From Diprion similis (Eukaryota; Arthropoda; Insecta; Hymenoptera; Diprionidae): 64,000 bases of DNA. Location of the stretch: contig NC_060107.1 in assembly GCF_021155765.1 (NCBI RefSeq), forward strand, positions 10,650,501 through 10,714,500, written 5' to 3'. Each line of letters opens with the position of its first letter. Position 1 is the first letter of the stretch. The notes beneath the pieces were generated by a model, which saw only the letters and a list, made by a program, of their open reading frames with translations, searched no databases and was not told where the DNA came from. Positions 28,300 to 43,199 of the stretch are shown one piece after another. A program made the position numbers and the translations under genes.

Positions 28300-31200
28300 C
28301 CTGTAAAGTTACAGCCGAAAAACTCATGATTTTCGTCGTCATTTCTCTGCTGCTGGTCCTACGCTATTTTTGATGTGTTTTCTGAGTTCCTGGGCGCCGA
28401 ATTAGTCTAGAAAACGTCATACGAATCGATTCCCAGACAAAAGATTTTTCGGCCAAAAAAAAACCAAGGCTAACCCCTTTGCATTTTTGGTGAAAATTTC
28501 GACGACTTTGAAAAGTGCTGCAATTAATTTTGTAGGGCACTATTTCGACGTAATTTTGCGAGAGAAATCGATTGAACGCAGTCCCAATACGCTGCGAGCA
28601 ACACCTGTAAAGTTACAGCCGAAAAACTCATGATTTTCGTCGTCATTTCTCTGCTGCTGGTCCTACGCTATTTTTGATGTGTTTTCGGAGTTCCTGGGCG
28701 TCGAATTAGTCTAGAAAACGTCATACGAATCGATTCCCAGACAAAAGATTTTTCGGCCAAAAAAAAACCAAGGCTAACCCCTTTGCATTTTTGGTGAAAA
28801 TTTCGACGACTTTGAAAAGTGCTGCAATTAATTATGTAGGGCACTATTCCGACGTAATTTTGCGAGAGAAATCGATTGAACGCAGTCCCAATACGCTGCG
28901 AGCAACACCTGTAAAGTTACAGCCGAAAAACTCATGATTTTCGTCGTCATTTCTCTGCTGCTGGTCCTACGCTATTTTTGATGTGTTTTCTGAGTTCCTG
29001 GGCGTCGAATTAGTCTAGAAAACGTCATACGAATCGATTCCCAGACAAAAGATTTTTCGGCCAAAAAAAAACCAAGGCTAACCCCTTTGCATTTTTGGTG
29101 AAAATTTCGACGACTTTGAAAAGTGCTGCAATTAATTTTGTAGGGCACTATTCCGACGTAATTTTGCGAGAGAAATCGATTAAACGCAGTCCCAATACGC
29201 TGCGAGCAACACCTGTAAAGTTACAGCCGAAAAACTCATGATTTTCGTCGTCATTTCTCTGCTGCTGGTCCTACGCTATTTTTGATGTGTTTTCTGAGTT
29301 CCTGGGCGTCGAATTAGTCTAGAAAACGTCATACGAATCGATTCCCAGACAAAAGATTTTTCGGCCAAAAAAAAACCAAGGCTAACCCCTTTGCATTTTT
29401 GGTGAAAATTTCGACGACTTTGAAAAGTGCTGCAATTAATTATGTAGGGCACTATTCCGACGTAATTTTGCGAGAGAAATCGATTGAACGCAGTCCCAAT
29501 ACGCTGCGAGCAACACCTGTAAAGTTACAGCCGAAAAACTCATGATTTTCGTCGTCATTTCTCTGCTGCTTGTCCTACGCTATTTTTGATGTGTTTTCTG
29601 AGTTCCTGGGCGCCGAATTAGTCTAGAAAACGTCATACGAATCGATTCCCAGACAAAAGATTTTTCGGCCAAAAAAAAACCAAGGCTAACCCCTTTGCAT
29701 TTTTGGTGAAAATTTCGACGACTTTGAAAAGTGCTGCAATTAATTATGTAGGGCACTATTCCGACGTAATTTTGCGAGAGAAATCGATTGAACGCAGTCC
29801 CAATACGCTGCGAGCAACACCTGTAAAGTTACAGCCGAAAAACTCATGATTTTCGTCGTCATTTCTCTGCTGCTGGTCCTACGCTATTTTTGATGTGTTT
29901 TCTGAGTTCCTGGGCGTCGAATTAGTCTAGAAAACGTCATACGAATCGATTCCCAGACAAAAGATTTTTCGGCCAAAAAAAAACCAAGGCTAACCCCTTT
30001 GCATTTTTGGTGAAAATTTCGACGACTTTGAAAAGTGCTGCAATTAATTTTGTAGGGCACTATTTTGACGTAATTTTGCGAGAGAAATCGATTAAACGCA
30101 GTCCCAATACGCTGCGAGCAACACCTGTAAAGTTACAGCCGAAAAACTCATGATTTTCGTCGTCATTTCTCTGCTGCTGGTCCTACGCTATTTTTGATGT
30201 GTTTTCTGAGTTCCTGAGCGTCGAATTAGTCTAGAAAACGTCATACGAATCGATTCCCAGACAAAAGATTTTTCGGCCAAAAAAAAACCCCCTTTGCATT
30301 TTTGGTGAAAATTTCGACGACTTTGAAAAGTGCTGCAATTAATTATGTAGGGCACTATTCCGACGTAATTTTGCGAGAGAAATCGATTGAACGCAGTCCC
30401 AAGACGCTGCGAGCAACACCTGTAAAGTTACAGCCGAAAAACTCATGATTTTCGTCGTCATTTCTCTGCTGCTGGTCCTACGCTATTTTTGATGTGTTTT
30501 CTGAGTTCCTGGGCGCCGAATTAGTCTAGAAAACGTCATACGAATCGATTCCCAGACAAAAGATTCTTCGGCCAAAAAAAAACCAAGGCTAACCCCTTTG
30601 CATTTTTGGTGAAAATTTCGACGACTTTGAAAAGTGCTGCAATTAATTTTGTAGGGCACTATTTCGACGTAATTTTGCGAGAGAAATCGATTAAACGCAG
30701 TCCCAATACGCTGCGAGCAACACCAGTAAAGTTACAGCCGAAAAACTCATGATTTTCGTCGTCATTTCTCTGCTGCTGGTCCTACGCTATTTTTGATGTG
30801 TTTTCTGAGTTCCTGGGCGTCGAATTAGTCTAGAAAACGTCATACGAATCGATTCCCAGACAAAAGATTTTTCGGCCAAAAAAAAACCAAGGCTAACCCC
30901 TTTGCATTTTTGGTGAAAATTTCGACGACTTTGAAAAGTGCTGCAATTAATTTTGTAGGGCACTATTTCGACGTAATTTTGCGAGAGAAATCGATTGAAC
31001 GCAGTCCCAATACGCTGCGAGCAACACCTGTAAAGTTACAGCCGAAAAACTCATGATTTTCGTCGTCATTTTTCTGCTGCTGGTCCTACGCTATTTTTGA
31101 TGTGTTTTCTGAGTTCCTGGGCGTCGAATTAGTCTAGAAAACGTCATACGAATCGATTCCCAGACAAAAGATTTTTCGGCCAAAAAAAAACCAAGGCTAA

Positions 31201-33900
31201 CCCCTTTGCATTTTTGGTGAAAATTCCGACGACTTTGAAAAGTGCTGCAATTAATTTTGTAGGGCACTATTTTGACGTAATTTTGCGAGAGAAATCGATT
31301 AAACGCAGTCCCAATACGCTGCGAGCAACACCTGTAAAGTTACAGCCGAAAAACTCATGATTTTCGTCGTCATTTCTCTGCTGCTGGTCCTACGCTATTT
31401 TTGATGTGTTTTCTGAGTTCCTGGGCGTCGAATTAGTCTAGAAAACGTCATACGAATCGATTCCCAGACAAAAGATTTTTCGGCCAAAAAAAAACCAAGG
31501 CTAACCCCTTTGCATTTTTGGTGAAAATTTCGACGACTTTGAAAAGTGCTGCAATTAATTTTGTAGGGCACTATTTCGACGTAATTTTGCGAGAGAAATC
31601 GATTGAACGCAGTCCCAATACGCTGCGAGCAACACCTGTAAAGTTACAGCCGAAAAACTCATGATTTTCGTCGTCATTTCTCTGCTGCTGGTCCTACGCT
31701 ATTTTTGATGTGTTTTCTGAGTTCCTGGGCGTCGAATTAGTCTAGAAAACGTCATACGAATCGATTCCCAGACAAAAGATTTTTCGGCCAATAAAAAACC
31801 AAGGCTAACCCCTTTGCATTTTTGGTGAAAATTTCGACGCTTTTGAAAAGTGCTGCAATTATTTTGTAGGGCACTATTTTGACGTAATTTTGCGAGAGAA
31901 ATCGATTAAACGCAGTCCCAATACGCTGCGAGCAACACCTGTAAAGTTACAGCCGAAAAACTCATGATTTTCGTCGTCATTTCTCTGCTGCTGGTCCTAC
32001 GCTATTTTTGATGTGTTTTCTGAGTTCCTGGGCGTCGAATTAGTCTAGAAAACGTCATACGAATCGATTCCCAGACAAAAGATTTTTCGGCCAAAAAAAA
32101 ACCAAGGCTAACCCCTTTGCATTTTTGGTGAAAATTTCGACGACTTTGAAAAGTGCTGCAATTAATTATGTAGGGCACTATTCCGACGTAATTTTGCGAG
32201 AGAAATCGATTGAACGCAGTCCCAATACGCTGCGAGCAACACCTGTAAAGTTACAGCCGAAAAACTCATGATTTTCGTCGTCATTTCTCTGCTGCTGGTC
32301 CTACGCTATTTTTGATGTGTTTTCTGAGTTCCTGGGCGCCGAATTAGTCTAGAAAACGTCATACGAATCGATTCCCAGACAAAAGATTTTTCGGCCAAAA
32401 AAAAACCAAGGCTAACCCCTTTGCATTTTTGGTGAAAATTTCGACGACTTTGAAAAGTGCTGCAATTAATTTTGTAGGGCACTATTTCGACGTAATTTTG
32501 CGAGAGAAATCGATTAACTGCAGTCCCAATACGCTGCGAGCAACACCTGTAAAGTTACAGCCGAAAAACTCATGATTTTCGTCGTCATTTCTCTGCTGCT
32601 GGTCCTACGCTATTTCTGATGTGTTTTCTGAGTTCCTGGGCGCCGAATTAGTCTAGAAAACGTCATACGAATCGATTCCCAGACAAAAGATTTTTCGGCC
32701 AAAAAAAAACCAAGGCTAACCCCTTTGCATTTTTGGTGAAAATTTCGACGACTTTGAAAAGTGCTGCAATTAACTTTGTAGGGCACTATTTCGACGTAAT
32801 TTTGCGAGAGAAATCGATTAAACGCAGTCCCAATACGCTGCGAGCAACACCTGTAAAGTTACAGCCGAAAAACTCATGATTTTCGTCGTCATTTCTCTGC
32901 TGCTGGTCCTACGCTATTTTTGATGTGTTTTCCGAGTTCCTGGGCGTCAAATTAGTCTAGAAAACGTCATACGAATCGATTCCCAGACAAAAGATTTTTC
33001 GGCCAAAAAAAAACCAAGGCTAACCCCTTTGCATTTTTGGTGAAAATTCCGACGACTTTGAAAAGTGCTGCAATTAATTTTGTAGGGCACTATTTCGACG
33101 TAATTTTGCGAGAGAAATCGATTAAACGCAGTCCCAATACGCTGCGAGCAACACCTGTAAAGTTACAGCCGAAAAACTCATGATTTTCGTCGTCATTTCT
33201 CTGCTGCTGGTCCTACGCTATTTTTGATGTGTTTTCTGAGTTCCTGGGCGTCGAATTAGTCTAGAAAACGTCATACGAATCGATTCCCAGACAAAAGATT
33301 TTTCGGCCAAAAAAAACCCAAGGCTAACCCCTTTGCATTTTTGGTGAAAATTTCGACGACTTTGAAAAGTGCTGCAATTAATTATGTAGGGCACTATTCC
33401 GACGTAATTTTGCGAGAGAAATCGATTGAACGCAGTCCCAATACGCTGCGAGCAACACCTGTAAAGTTACAGCCGAAAAACTCATGATTTTCGTCGTCAT
33501 TTCTCTGCTGCTGGTCCTACGCTATTTCTGATGTGTTTTCTGAGTTCCTGGGCGCCGAATTAGTCTAGAAAACGTCATACGAATCGATTCCCAGACAAAA
33601 GATTTTTCGGCCAAAAAAAAACCAAGGCTAACCCCTTTGCATTTTTGGTGAAAATTCCGACGACTTTGAAAAGTGCTGCAATTAATTTTGTAGGGCACTA
33701 TTTCGACGTAATTTTGCGAGAGAAATCGATTAAACGCAGTCCCAATACGCTGCGAGCAACACCTGTAAAGTTACAGCCGAAAAACTCATGATTTTCGTCG
33801 TCATTTCTCTGCTGCTGGTCCTACGCTATTTTTGATGTGTTTTCTGAGTTCCTGGGCGTCGAATTAGTCTAGAAAACGTCATACGAATCGATTCCCAGAC
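28300..33900 (+). repeat. Irregular, indel-bearing satellite segment between two higher-order domains
   Basis: Private changes cluster here. They include loss of about 9 bp after the A tract near 30,288, an interrupted A tract (CCAATAAAAAACC) near 31,790, a 3-bp loss in the ATTAATTTT block near 31,858, CTCATTTTTCTGC-type substitutions near 31,070 and an A tract shortened by one near 33,309. I found no long fixed-offset copy of this block elsewhere in the window, unlike its neighbours. Confidence 0.6.
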
Positions 33901-36900
33901 AAAAGATTTTTCGGCCAAAAAAAAACCAAGGCTAACCCCTTTGCATTTTTGGTGAAAATTTCGACGACTTTGAAAAGTGCTGCAATTAATTATGTAGGGC
34001 ACTATTCCGACGTAATTTTGCGAGAGAAATCGATTGAACGCAGTCCCAATACGCTGCGAGCAACACCTGTAAAGTTACAGTTGAAAAACTCATGATTTTC
34101 GTCGTCATTTCTCTGCTGCTGGTCCTACGCTATTTTTGATGTGTTTTCCGAGTTCCTGGGCGTCAAATTAGTCTAGAAAACGTCATACGAATCGATTCCC
34201 AGACAAAAGATTTTTCGGCCAAAAAAAAACCAAGGCTAACCCCTTTGCATTTTTGGTGAAAATTCCGACGACTTTGAAAAGTGCTGCAATTAATTTTGTA
34301 GGGCACTATTTCGACGTAATTTTGCGAGAGAAATCGATTAAACGCAGTCCCAATACGCTGCGAGCAACACCTGTAAAGTTACAGCCGAAAAACTCATGAT
34401 TTTCGTCGTCATTTCTCTGCTGCTGGTCCTACGCTATTTTTGATGTGTTTTCTGAGTTCCTGGGCGTCGAATTAGTCTGGAAAACGTCATACGAATCGAT
34501 TCCCAGACAAAAGATTTTTCGGCCAAAAAAAAACCAAGGCTAACCCCTTTGCATTTTTGGTGAAAATTTCGACGACTTTGAAAAGTGCTGCAATTAATTA
34601 TGTAGGGCACTATTCCGACGTAATTTTGCGAGAGAAATCGATTGAACGCAGTCCCAATACGCTGCGAGCAACACCTGTAAAGTTACAGCCGAAAAACTCA
34701 TGATTTTCGTCGTCATTTCTCTGCTGCTGGTCCTACGCTATTTTTGATGTGTTTTCTGAGTTCCTGGGCGTCGAATTAGTCTAGAAAACGTCATACGAAT
34801 CGATTCCCAGACAAAAGATTTTTCGGCCAAAAAAAAACCAAGGCTAACCCCTTTGCATTTTTGGTGAAAATTTCGACGACTTTGAAAAGTGCTGCAATTA
34901 ATTATGTAGGGCACTATTCCGACGTAATTTTGCGAGAGAAATCGATTGAACGCAGTCCCAATACGCTGCGAGCAACACCTGTAAAGTTACAGCCGAAAAA
35001 CTCATGATTTTCGTCGTCATTTCTCTGCTGCTGGTCCTACGCTATTTCTGATGTGTTTTCTGAGTTCCTGGGCGCCGAATTAGTCTAGAAAACGTCATAC
35101 GAATCGATTCCCAGACAAAAGATTTTTCGGCCAAAAAAAAACCAAGGCTAACCCCTTTGCATTTTTGGTGAAAATTCCGACGACTTTGAAAAGTGCTGCA
35201 ATTAATTTTGTAGGGCACTATTTCGACGTAATTTTGCGAGAGAAATCGATTAAACGCAGTCCCAATACGCTGCGAGCAACACCTGTAAAGTTACAGCCGA
35301 AAAACTCATGATTTTCGTCGTCATTTCTCTGCTGCTGGTCCTACGCTATTTTTGATGTGTTTTCTGAGTTCCTGGGCGTCGAATTAGTCTAGAAAACGTC
35401 ATACGAATCGATTCCCAGACAAAAGATTTTTCGGCCAAAAAAAAACCAAGGCTAACCCCTTTGCATTTTTGGTGAAAATTTCGACGACTTTGAAAAGTGC
35501 TGCAATTAATTATGTAGGGCACTATTCCGACGTAATTTTGCGAGAGAAATCGATTGAACGCAGTCCCAATACGCTGCGAGCAACACCTGTAAAGTTACAG
35601 CCGAAAAACTCATGATTTTCGTCGTCATTTCTCTGCTGCTGGTCCTACGCTATTTTTGATGTGTTTTCTGAGTTCCTGGGCGTCGAATTAGTCTAGAAAA
35701 CGTCATACGAATCGATTCCCAGACAAAAGATTTTTCGGCCAAAAAAAAACCAAGGCTAACCCCTTTGCATTTTTGGTGAAAATTTCGACGACTTTGAAAA
35801 GTGCTGCAATTAATTATGTAGGGCACTATTCCGACGTAATTTTGCGAGAGAAATCGATTGAACGCAGTCCCAATACGCTGCGAGCAACACCTGTAAAGTT
35901 ACAGCCGAAAAACTCATGATTTTCGTCGTCATTTCTCTGCTGCTGGTCCTACGCTATTTCTGATGTGTTTTCTGAGTTCCTGGGCGCCGAATTAGTCTAG
36001 AAAACGTCATACGAATCGATTCCCAGACAAAAGATTTTTCGGCCAAAAAAAAACCAAGGCTAACCCCTTTGCATTTTTGGTGAAAATTCCGACGACTTTG
36101 AAAAGTGCTGCAATTAATTTTGTAGGGCACTATTTCGACGTAATTTTGCGAGAGAAATCGATTAAACGCAGTCCCAATACGCTGCGAGCAACACCTGTAA
36201 AGTTACAGCCGAAAAACTCATGATTTTCGTCGTCATTTCTCTGCTGCTGGTCCTACGCTATTTTTGATGTGGTTTCTGAGTTCCTGGGCGTCGAATTAGT
36301 CTAGAAAACGTCATACGAATCGATTCCCAGACAAAAGATTTTTCGGCCAAAAAAAAACCAAGGCTAACCCCTTTGCATTTTTGGTGAAAATTCCGACGAC
36401 TTTGAAAAGTGCTGCAATTAATTATGTAGGGCACTATTCCGACGTAATTTTGCGAGAGAAATCGATTGAACGCAGTCCCAATACGCTGCGAGCAACACCT
36501 GTAAAGTTACAGCCGAAAAACTCATGATTTTCGTCGTCATTTCTCTGCTGCTGGTCCTACGCTATTTCTGATGTGTTTTCTGAGTTCCTGGGCGCCGAAT
36601 TAGTCTAGAAAACGTCATACGAATCGATTCCCAGACAAAAGATTTTTCGGCCAAAAAAAAACCAAGGCTAACCCCTTTGCATTTTTGGTGAAAATTCCGA
36701 CGACTTTGAAAAGTGCTGCAATTAATTTTGTAGGGCACTATTTCGACGTAATTTTGCGAGAGAAATCGATTAAACGCAGTCCCAATACGCTGCGAGCAAC
36801 ACCTGTAAAGTTACAGCCGAAAAACTCATGATTTTCGTCGTCATTTCTCTGCTGCTGGTCCTACGCTATTTTTGATGTGTTTTCTGAGTTCCTGGGCGTC

Positions 36901-39900
36901 GAATTAGTCTAGAAAACGTCATACGAATCGATTCCCAGACAAAAGATTTTTCGGCCAAAAAAAAACCAAGGCTAACCCCTTTGCATTTTTGGTGAAAATT
37001 TCGACGACTTTGAAAAGTGCTGCAATTAATTATGTAGGGCACTATTCCGACGTAATTTTGCGAGAGAAATCGATTGAACGCAGTCCCAATACGCTGCGAG
37101 CAACACCTGTAAAGTTACAGTTGAAAAACTCATGATTTTCGTCGTCATTTCTCTGCTGCTGGTCCTACGCTATTTTTGATGTGTTTTCCGAGTTCCTGGG
37201 CGTCAAATTAGTCTAGAAAACGTCATACGAATCGATTCCCAGACAAAAGATTTTTCGGCCAAAAAAAAACCAAGGCTAACCCCTTTGCATTTTTGGTGAA
37301 AATTCCGACGACTTTGAAAAGTGCTGCAATTAATTTTGTAGGGCACTATTTCGACGTAATTTTGCGAGAGAAATCGATTAAACGCAGTCCCAATACGCTG
37401 CGAGCAACACCTGTAAAGTTACAGCCGAAAAACTCATGATTTTCGTCGTCATTTCTCTGCTGCTGGTCCTACGCTATTTTTGATGTGTTTTCTGAGTTCC
37501 TGGGCGTCGAATTAGTCTAGAAAACGTCATACGAATCGATTCCCAGACAAAAGATTTTTCGGCCAAAAAAAAACCAAGGCTAACCCCTTTGCATTTTTGG
37601 TGAAAATTTCGACGACTTTGAAAAGTGCTGCAATTAATTATGTAGGGCACTATTCCGACGTAATTTTGCGAGAGAAATCGATTGAACGCAGTCCCAATAC
37701 GCTGCGAGCAACACCTGTAAAGTTACAGCCGAAAAACTCATGATTTTCGTCGTCATTTCTCTGCTGCTGGTCCTACGCTATTTTTGATGTGTTTTCTGAG
37801 TTCCTGGGCGTCGAATTAGTCTAGAAAACGTCATACGAATCGATTCCCAGACAAAAGATTTTTCGGCCAAAAAAAAACCAAGGCTAACCCCTTTGCATTT
37901 TTGGTGAAAATTTCGACGACTTTGAAAAGTGCTGCAATTAATTATGTAGGGCACTATTCCGACGTAATTTTGCGAGAGAAATCGATTGAACGCAGTCCCA
38001 ATACGCTGCGAGCAACACCTGTAAAGTTACAGCCGAAAAACTCATGATTTTCGTCGTCATTTCTCTGCTGCTGGTCCTACGCTATTTCTGATGTGTTTTC
38101 TGAGTTCCTGGGCGCCGAATTAGTCTAGAAAACGTCATACGAATCGATTCCCAGACAAAAGATTTTTCGGCCAAAAAAAAACCAAGGCTAACCCCTTTGC
38201 ATTTTTGGTGAAAATTCCGACGACTTTGAAAAGTGCTGCAATTAATTTTGTAGGGCACTATTTCGACGTAATTTTGCGAGAGAAATCGATTAAACGCAGT
38301 CCCAATACGCTGCGAGCAACACCTGTAAAGTTACAGCCGAAAAACTCATGATTTTCGTCGTCATTTCTCTGCTGCTGGTCCTACGCTATTTTTGATGTGG
38401 TTTCTGAGTTCCTGGGCGTCGAATTAGTCTAGAAAACGTCATACGAATCGATTCCCAGACAAAAGATTTTTCGGCCAAAAAAAAACCAAGGCTAACCCCT
38501 TTGCATTTTTGGTGAAAATTTCGACGACTTTGAAAAGTGCTGCAATTAATTATGTAGGGCACTATTCCGACGTAATTTTGCGAGAGAAATCGATTGAACG
38601 CAGTCCCAATACGCTGCGAGCAACACCTGTAAAGTTACAGTTGAAAAACTCATGATTTTCGTCGTCATTTCTCTGCTGCTGGTCCTACGCTATTTTTGAT
38701 GTGTTTTCCGAGTTCCTGGGCGTCAAATTAGTCTAGAAAACGTCATACGAATCGATTCCCAGACAAAAGATTTTTCGGCCAAAAAAAAACCAAGGCTAAC
38801 CCCTTTGCATTTTTGGTGAAAATTCCGACGACTTTGAAAAGTGCTGCAATTAATTTTGTAGGGCACTATTTCGACGTAATTTTGCGAGAGAAATCGATTA
38901 AACGCAGTCCCAATACGCTGCGAGCAACACCTGTAAAGTTACAGCCGAAAAACTCATGATTTTCGTCGTCATTTCTCTGCTGCTGGTCCTACGCTATTTT
39001 TGATGTGTTTTCTGAGTTCCTGGGCGTCGAATTAGTCTGGAAAACGTCATACGAATCGATTCCCAGACAAAAGATTTTTCGGCCAAAAAAAAACCAAGGC
39101 TAACCCCTTTGCATTTTTGGTGAAAATTTCGACGACTTTGAAAAGTGCTGCAATTAATTATGTAGGGCACTATTCCGACGTAATTTTGCGAGAGAAATCG
39201 ATTGAACGCAGTCCCAATACGCTGCGAGCAACACCTGTAAAGTTACAGCCGAAAAACTCATGATTTTCGTCGTCATTTCTCTGCTGCTGGTCCTACGCTA
39301 TTTTTGATGTGTTTTCTGAGTTCCTGGGCGTCGAATTAGTCTAGAAAACGTCATACGAATCGATTCCCAGACAAAAGATTTTTCGGCCAAAAAAAAACCA
39401 AGGCTAACCCCTTTGCATTTTTGGTGAAAATTTCGACGACTTTGAAAAGTGCTGCAATTAATTATGTAGGGCACTATTCCGACGTAATTTTGCGAGAGAA
39501 ATCGATTGAACGCAGTCCCAATACGCTGCGAGCAACACCTGTAAAGTTACAGCCGAAAAACTCATGATTTTCGTCGTCATTTCTCTGCTGCTGGTCCTAC
39601 GCTATTTCTGATGTGTTTTCTGAGTTCCTGGGCGCCGAATTAGTCTAGAAAACGTCATACGAATCGATTCCCAGACAAAAGATTTTTCGGCCAAAAAAAA
39701 ACCAAGGCTAACCCCTTTGCATTTTTGGTGAAAATTCCGACGACTTTGAAAAGTGCTGCAATTAATTTTGTAGGGCACTATTTCGACGTAATTTTGCGAG
39801 AGAAATCGATTAAACGCAGTCCCAATACGCTGCGAGCAACACCTGTAAAGTTACAGCCGAAAAACTCATGATTTTCGTCGTCATTTCTCTGCTGCTGGTC

Positions 39901-42900
39901 CTACGCTATTTTTGATGTGTTTTCTGAGTTCCTGGGCGTCGAATTAGTCTAGAAAACGTCATACGAATCGATTCCCAGACAAAAGATTTTTCGGCCAAAA
40001 AAAAACCAAGGCTAACCCCTTTGCATTTTTGGTGAAAATTTCGACGACTTTGAAAAGTGCTGCAATTAATTATGTAGGGCACTATTCCGACGTAATTTTG
40101 CGAGAGAAATCGATTGAACGCAGTCCCAATACGCTGCGAGCAACACCTGTAAAGTTACAGCCGAAAAACTCATGATTTTCGTCGTCATTTCTCTGCTGCT
40201 GGTCCTACGCTATTTTTGATGTGTTTTCTGAGTTCCTGGGCGTCGAATTAGTCTAGAAAACGTCATACGAATCGATTCCCAGACAAAAGATTTTTCGGCC
40301 AAAAAAAAACCAAGGCTAACCCCTTTGCATTTTTGGTGAAAATTTCGACGACTTTGAAAAGTGCTGCAATTAATTATGTAGGGCACTATTCCGACGTAAT
40401 TTTGCGAGAGAAATCGATTGAACGCAGTCCCAATACGCTGCGAGCAACACCTGTAAAGTTACAGCCGAAAAACTCATGATTTTCGTCGTCATTTCTCTGC
40501 TGCTGGTCCTACGCTATTTCTGATGTGTTTTCTGAGTTCCTGGGCGCCGAATTAGTCTAGAAAACGTCATACGAATCGATTCCCAGACAAAAGATTTTTC
40601 GGCCAAAAAAAAACCAAGGCTAACCCCTTTGCATTTTTGGTGAAAATTCCGACGACTTTGAAAAGTGCTGCAATTAATTTTGTAGGGCACTATTTCGACG
40701 TAATTTTGCGAGAGAAATCGATTAAACGCAGTCCCAATACGCTGCGAGCAACACCTGTAAAGTTACAGCCGAAAAACTCATGATTTTCGTCGTCATTTCT
40801 CTGCTGCTGGTCCTACGCTATTTTTGATGTGGTTTCTGAGTTCCTGGGCGTCGAATTAGTCTAGAAAACGTCATACGAATCGATTCCCAGACAAAAGATT
40901 TTTCGGCCAAAAAAAAACCAAGGCTAACCCCTTTGCATTTTTGGTGAAAATTCCGACGACTTTGAAAAGTGCTGCAATTAATTATGTAGGGCACTATTCC
41001 GACGTAATTTTGCGAGAGAAATCGATTGAACGCAGTCCCAATACGCTGCGAGCAACACCTGTAAAGTTACAGCCGAAAAACTCATGATTTTCGTCGTCAT
41101 TTCTCTGCTGCTGGTCCTACGCTATTTCTGATGTGTTTTCTGAGTTCCTGGGCGCCGAATTAGTCTAGAAAACGTCATACGAATCGATTCCCAGACAAAA
41201 GATTTTTCGGCCAAAAAAAAACCAAGGCTAACCCCTTTGCATTTTTGGTGAAAATTCCGACGACTTTGAAAAGTGCTGCAATTAATTTTGTAGGGCACTA
41301 TTTCGACGTAATTTTGCGAGAGAAATCGATTAAACGCAGTCCCAATACGCTGCGAGCAACACCTGTAAAGTTACAGCCGAAAAACTCATGATTTTCGTCG
41401 TCATTTCTCTGCTGCTGGTCCTACGCTATTTTTGATGTGTTTTCTGAGTTCCTGGGCGTCGAATTAGTCTAGAAAACGTCATACGAATCGATTCCCAGAC
41501 AAAAGATTTTTCGGCCAAAAAAAAACCAAGGCTAACCCCTTTGCATTTTTGGTGAAAATTTCGACGACTTTGAAAAGTGCTGCAATTAATTATGTAGGGC
41601 ACTATTCCGACGTAATTTTGCGAGAGAAATCGATTGAACGCAGTCCCAATACGCTGCGAGCAACACCTGTAAAGTTACAGTTGAAAAACTCATGATTTTC
41701 GTCGTCATTTCTCTGCTGCTGGTCCTACGCTATTTTTGATGTGTTTTCCGAGTTCCTGGGCGTCAAATTAGTCTAGAAAACGTCATACGAATCGATTCCC
41801 AGACAAAAGATTTTTCGGCCAAAAAAAAACCAAGGCTAACCCCTTTGCATTTTTGGTGAAAATTCCGACGACTTTGAAAAGTGCTGCAATTAATTTTGTA
41901 GGGCACTATTTCGACGTAATTTTGCGAGAGAAATCGATTAAACGCAGTCCCAATACGCTGCGAGCAACACCTGTAAAGTTACAGCCGAAAAACTCATGAT
42001 TTTCGTCGTCATTTCTCTGCTGCTGGTCCTACGCTATTTTTGATGTGTTTTCTGAGTTCCTGGGCGTCGAATTAGTCTAGAAAACGTCATACGAATCGAT
42101 TCCCAGACAAAAGATTTTTCGGCCAAAAAAAAACCAAGGCTAACCCCTTTGCATTTTTGGTGAAAATTTCGACGACTTTGAAAAGTGCTGCAATTAATTA
42201 TGTAGGGCACTATTCCGACGTAATTTTGCGAGAGAAATCGATTGAACGCAGTCCCAATACGCTGCGAGCAACACCTGTAAAGTTACAGCCGAAAAACTCA
42301 TGATTTTCGTCGTCATTTCTCTGCTGCTGGTCCTACGCTATTTTTGATGTGTTTTCTGAGTTCCTGGGCGTCGAATTAGTCTAGAAAACGTCATACGAAT
42401 CGATTCCCAGACAAAAGATTTTTCGGCCAAAAAAAAACCAAGGCTAACCCCTTTGCATTTTTGGTGAAAATTTCGACGACTTTGAAAAGTGCTGCAATTA
42501 ATTATGTAGGGCACTATTCCGACGTAATTTTGCGAGAGAAATCGATTGAACGCAGTCCCAATACGCTGCGAGCAACACCTGTAAAGTTACAGCCGAAAAA
42601 CTCATGATTTTCGTCGTCATTTCTCTGCTGCTGGTCCTACGCTATTTCTGATGTGTTTTCTGAGTTCCTGGGCGCCGAATTAGTCTAGAAAACGTCATAC
42701 GAATCGATTCCCAGACAAAAGATTTTTCGGCCAAAAAAAAACCAAGGCTAACCCCTTTGCATTTTTGGTGAAAATTCCGACGACTTTGAAAAGTGCTGCA
42801 ATTAATTTTGTAGGGCACTATTTCGACGTAATTTTGCGAGAGAAATCGATTAAACGCAGTCCCAATACGCTGCGAGCAACACCTGTAAAGTTACAGCCGA

Positions 42901-43100
42901 AAAACTCATGATTTTCGTCGTCATTTCTCTGCTGCTGGTCCTACGCTATTTTTGATGTGGTTTCTGAGTTCCTGGGCGTCGAATTAGTCTAGAAAACGTC
43001 ATACGAATCGATTCCCAGACAAAAGATTTTTCGGCCAAAAAAAAACCAAGGCTAACCCCTTTGCATTTTTGGTGAAAATTTCGACGACTTTGAAAAGTGC
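33900..43100 (+). repeat. 15-monomer (4560-bp) higher-order repeat, two copies
   Basis: Four diagnostic variants recur at 4560 bp, i.e. 15 monomers. ACAGTTGAAAAAC is at 34,081 and 38,641, and again at 37,121 and 41,681. GTCTGGAAAACG is near 34,477 and 39,037. GATGTGGTTTCTG is at 36,271 and 40,831, and at 38,399 and 42,959. CTATTTCTGATG and AAAATTCCGACG variants follow the same layout. Copy 2 ends near 43,200, where the TTGAAAAAC variant that begins the series is absent. Sub-duplications of 7, 8 and 10 monomers are visible inside the unit. Confidence 0.87.
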
Positions 43101-43199
43101 TGCAATTAATTATGTAGGGCACTATTCCGACGTAATTTTGCGAGAGAAATCGATTGAACGCAGTCCCAATACGCTGCGAGCAACACCTGTAAAGTTACA

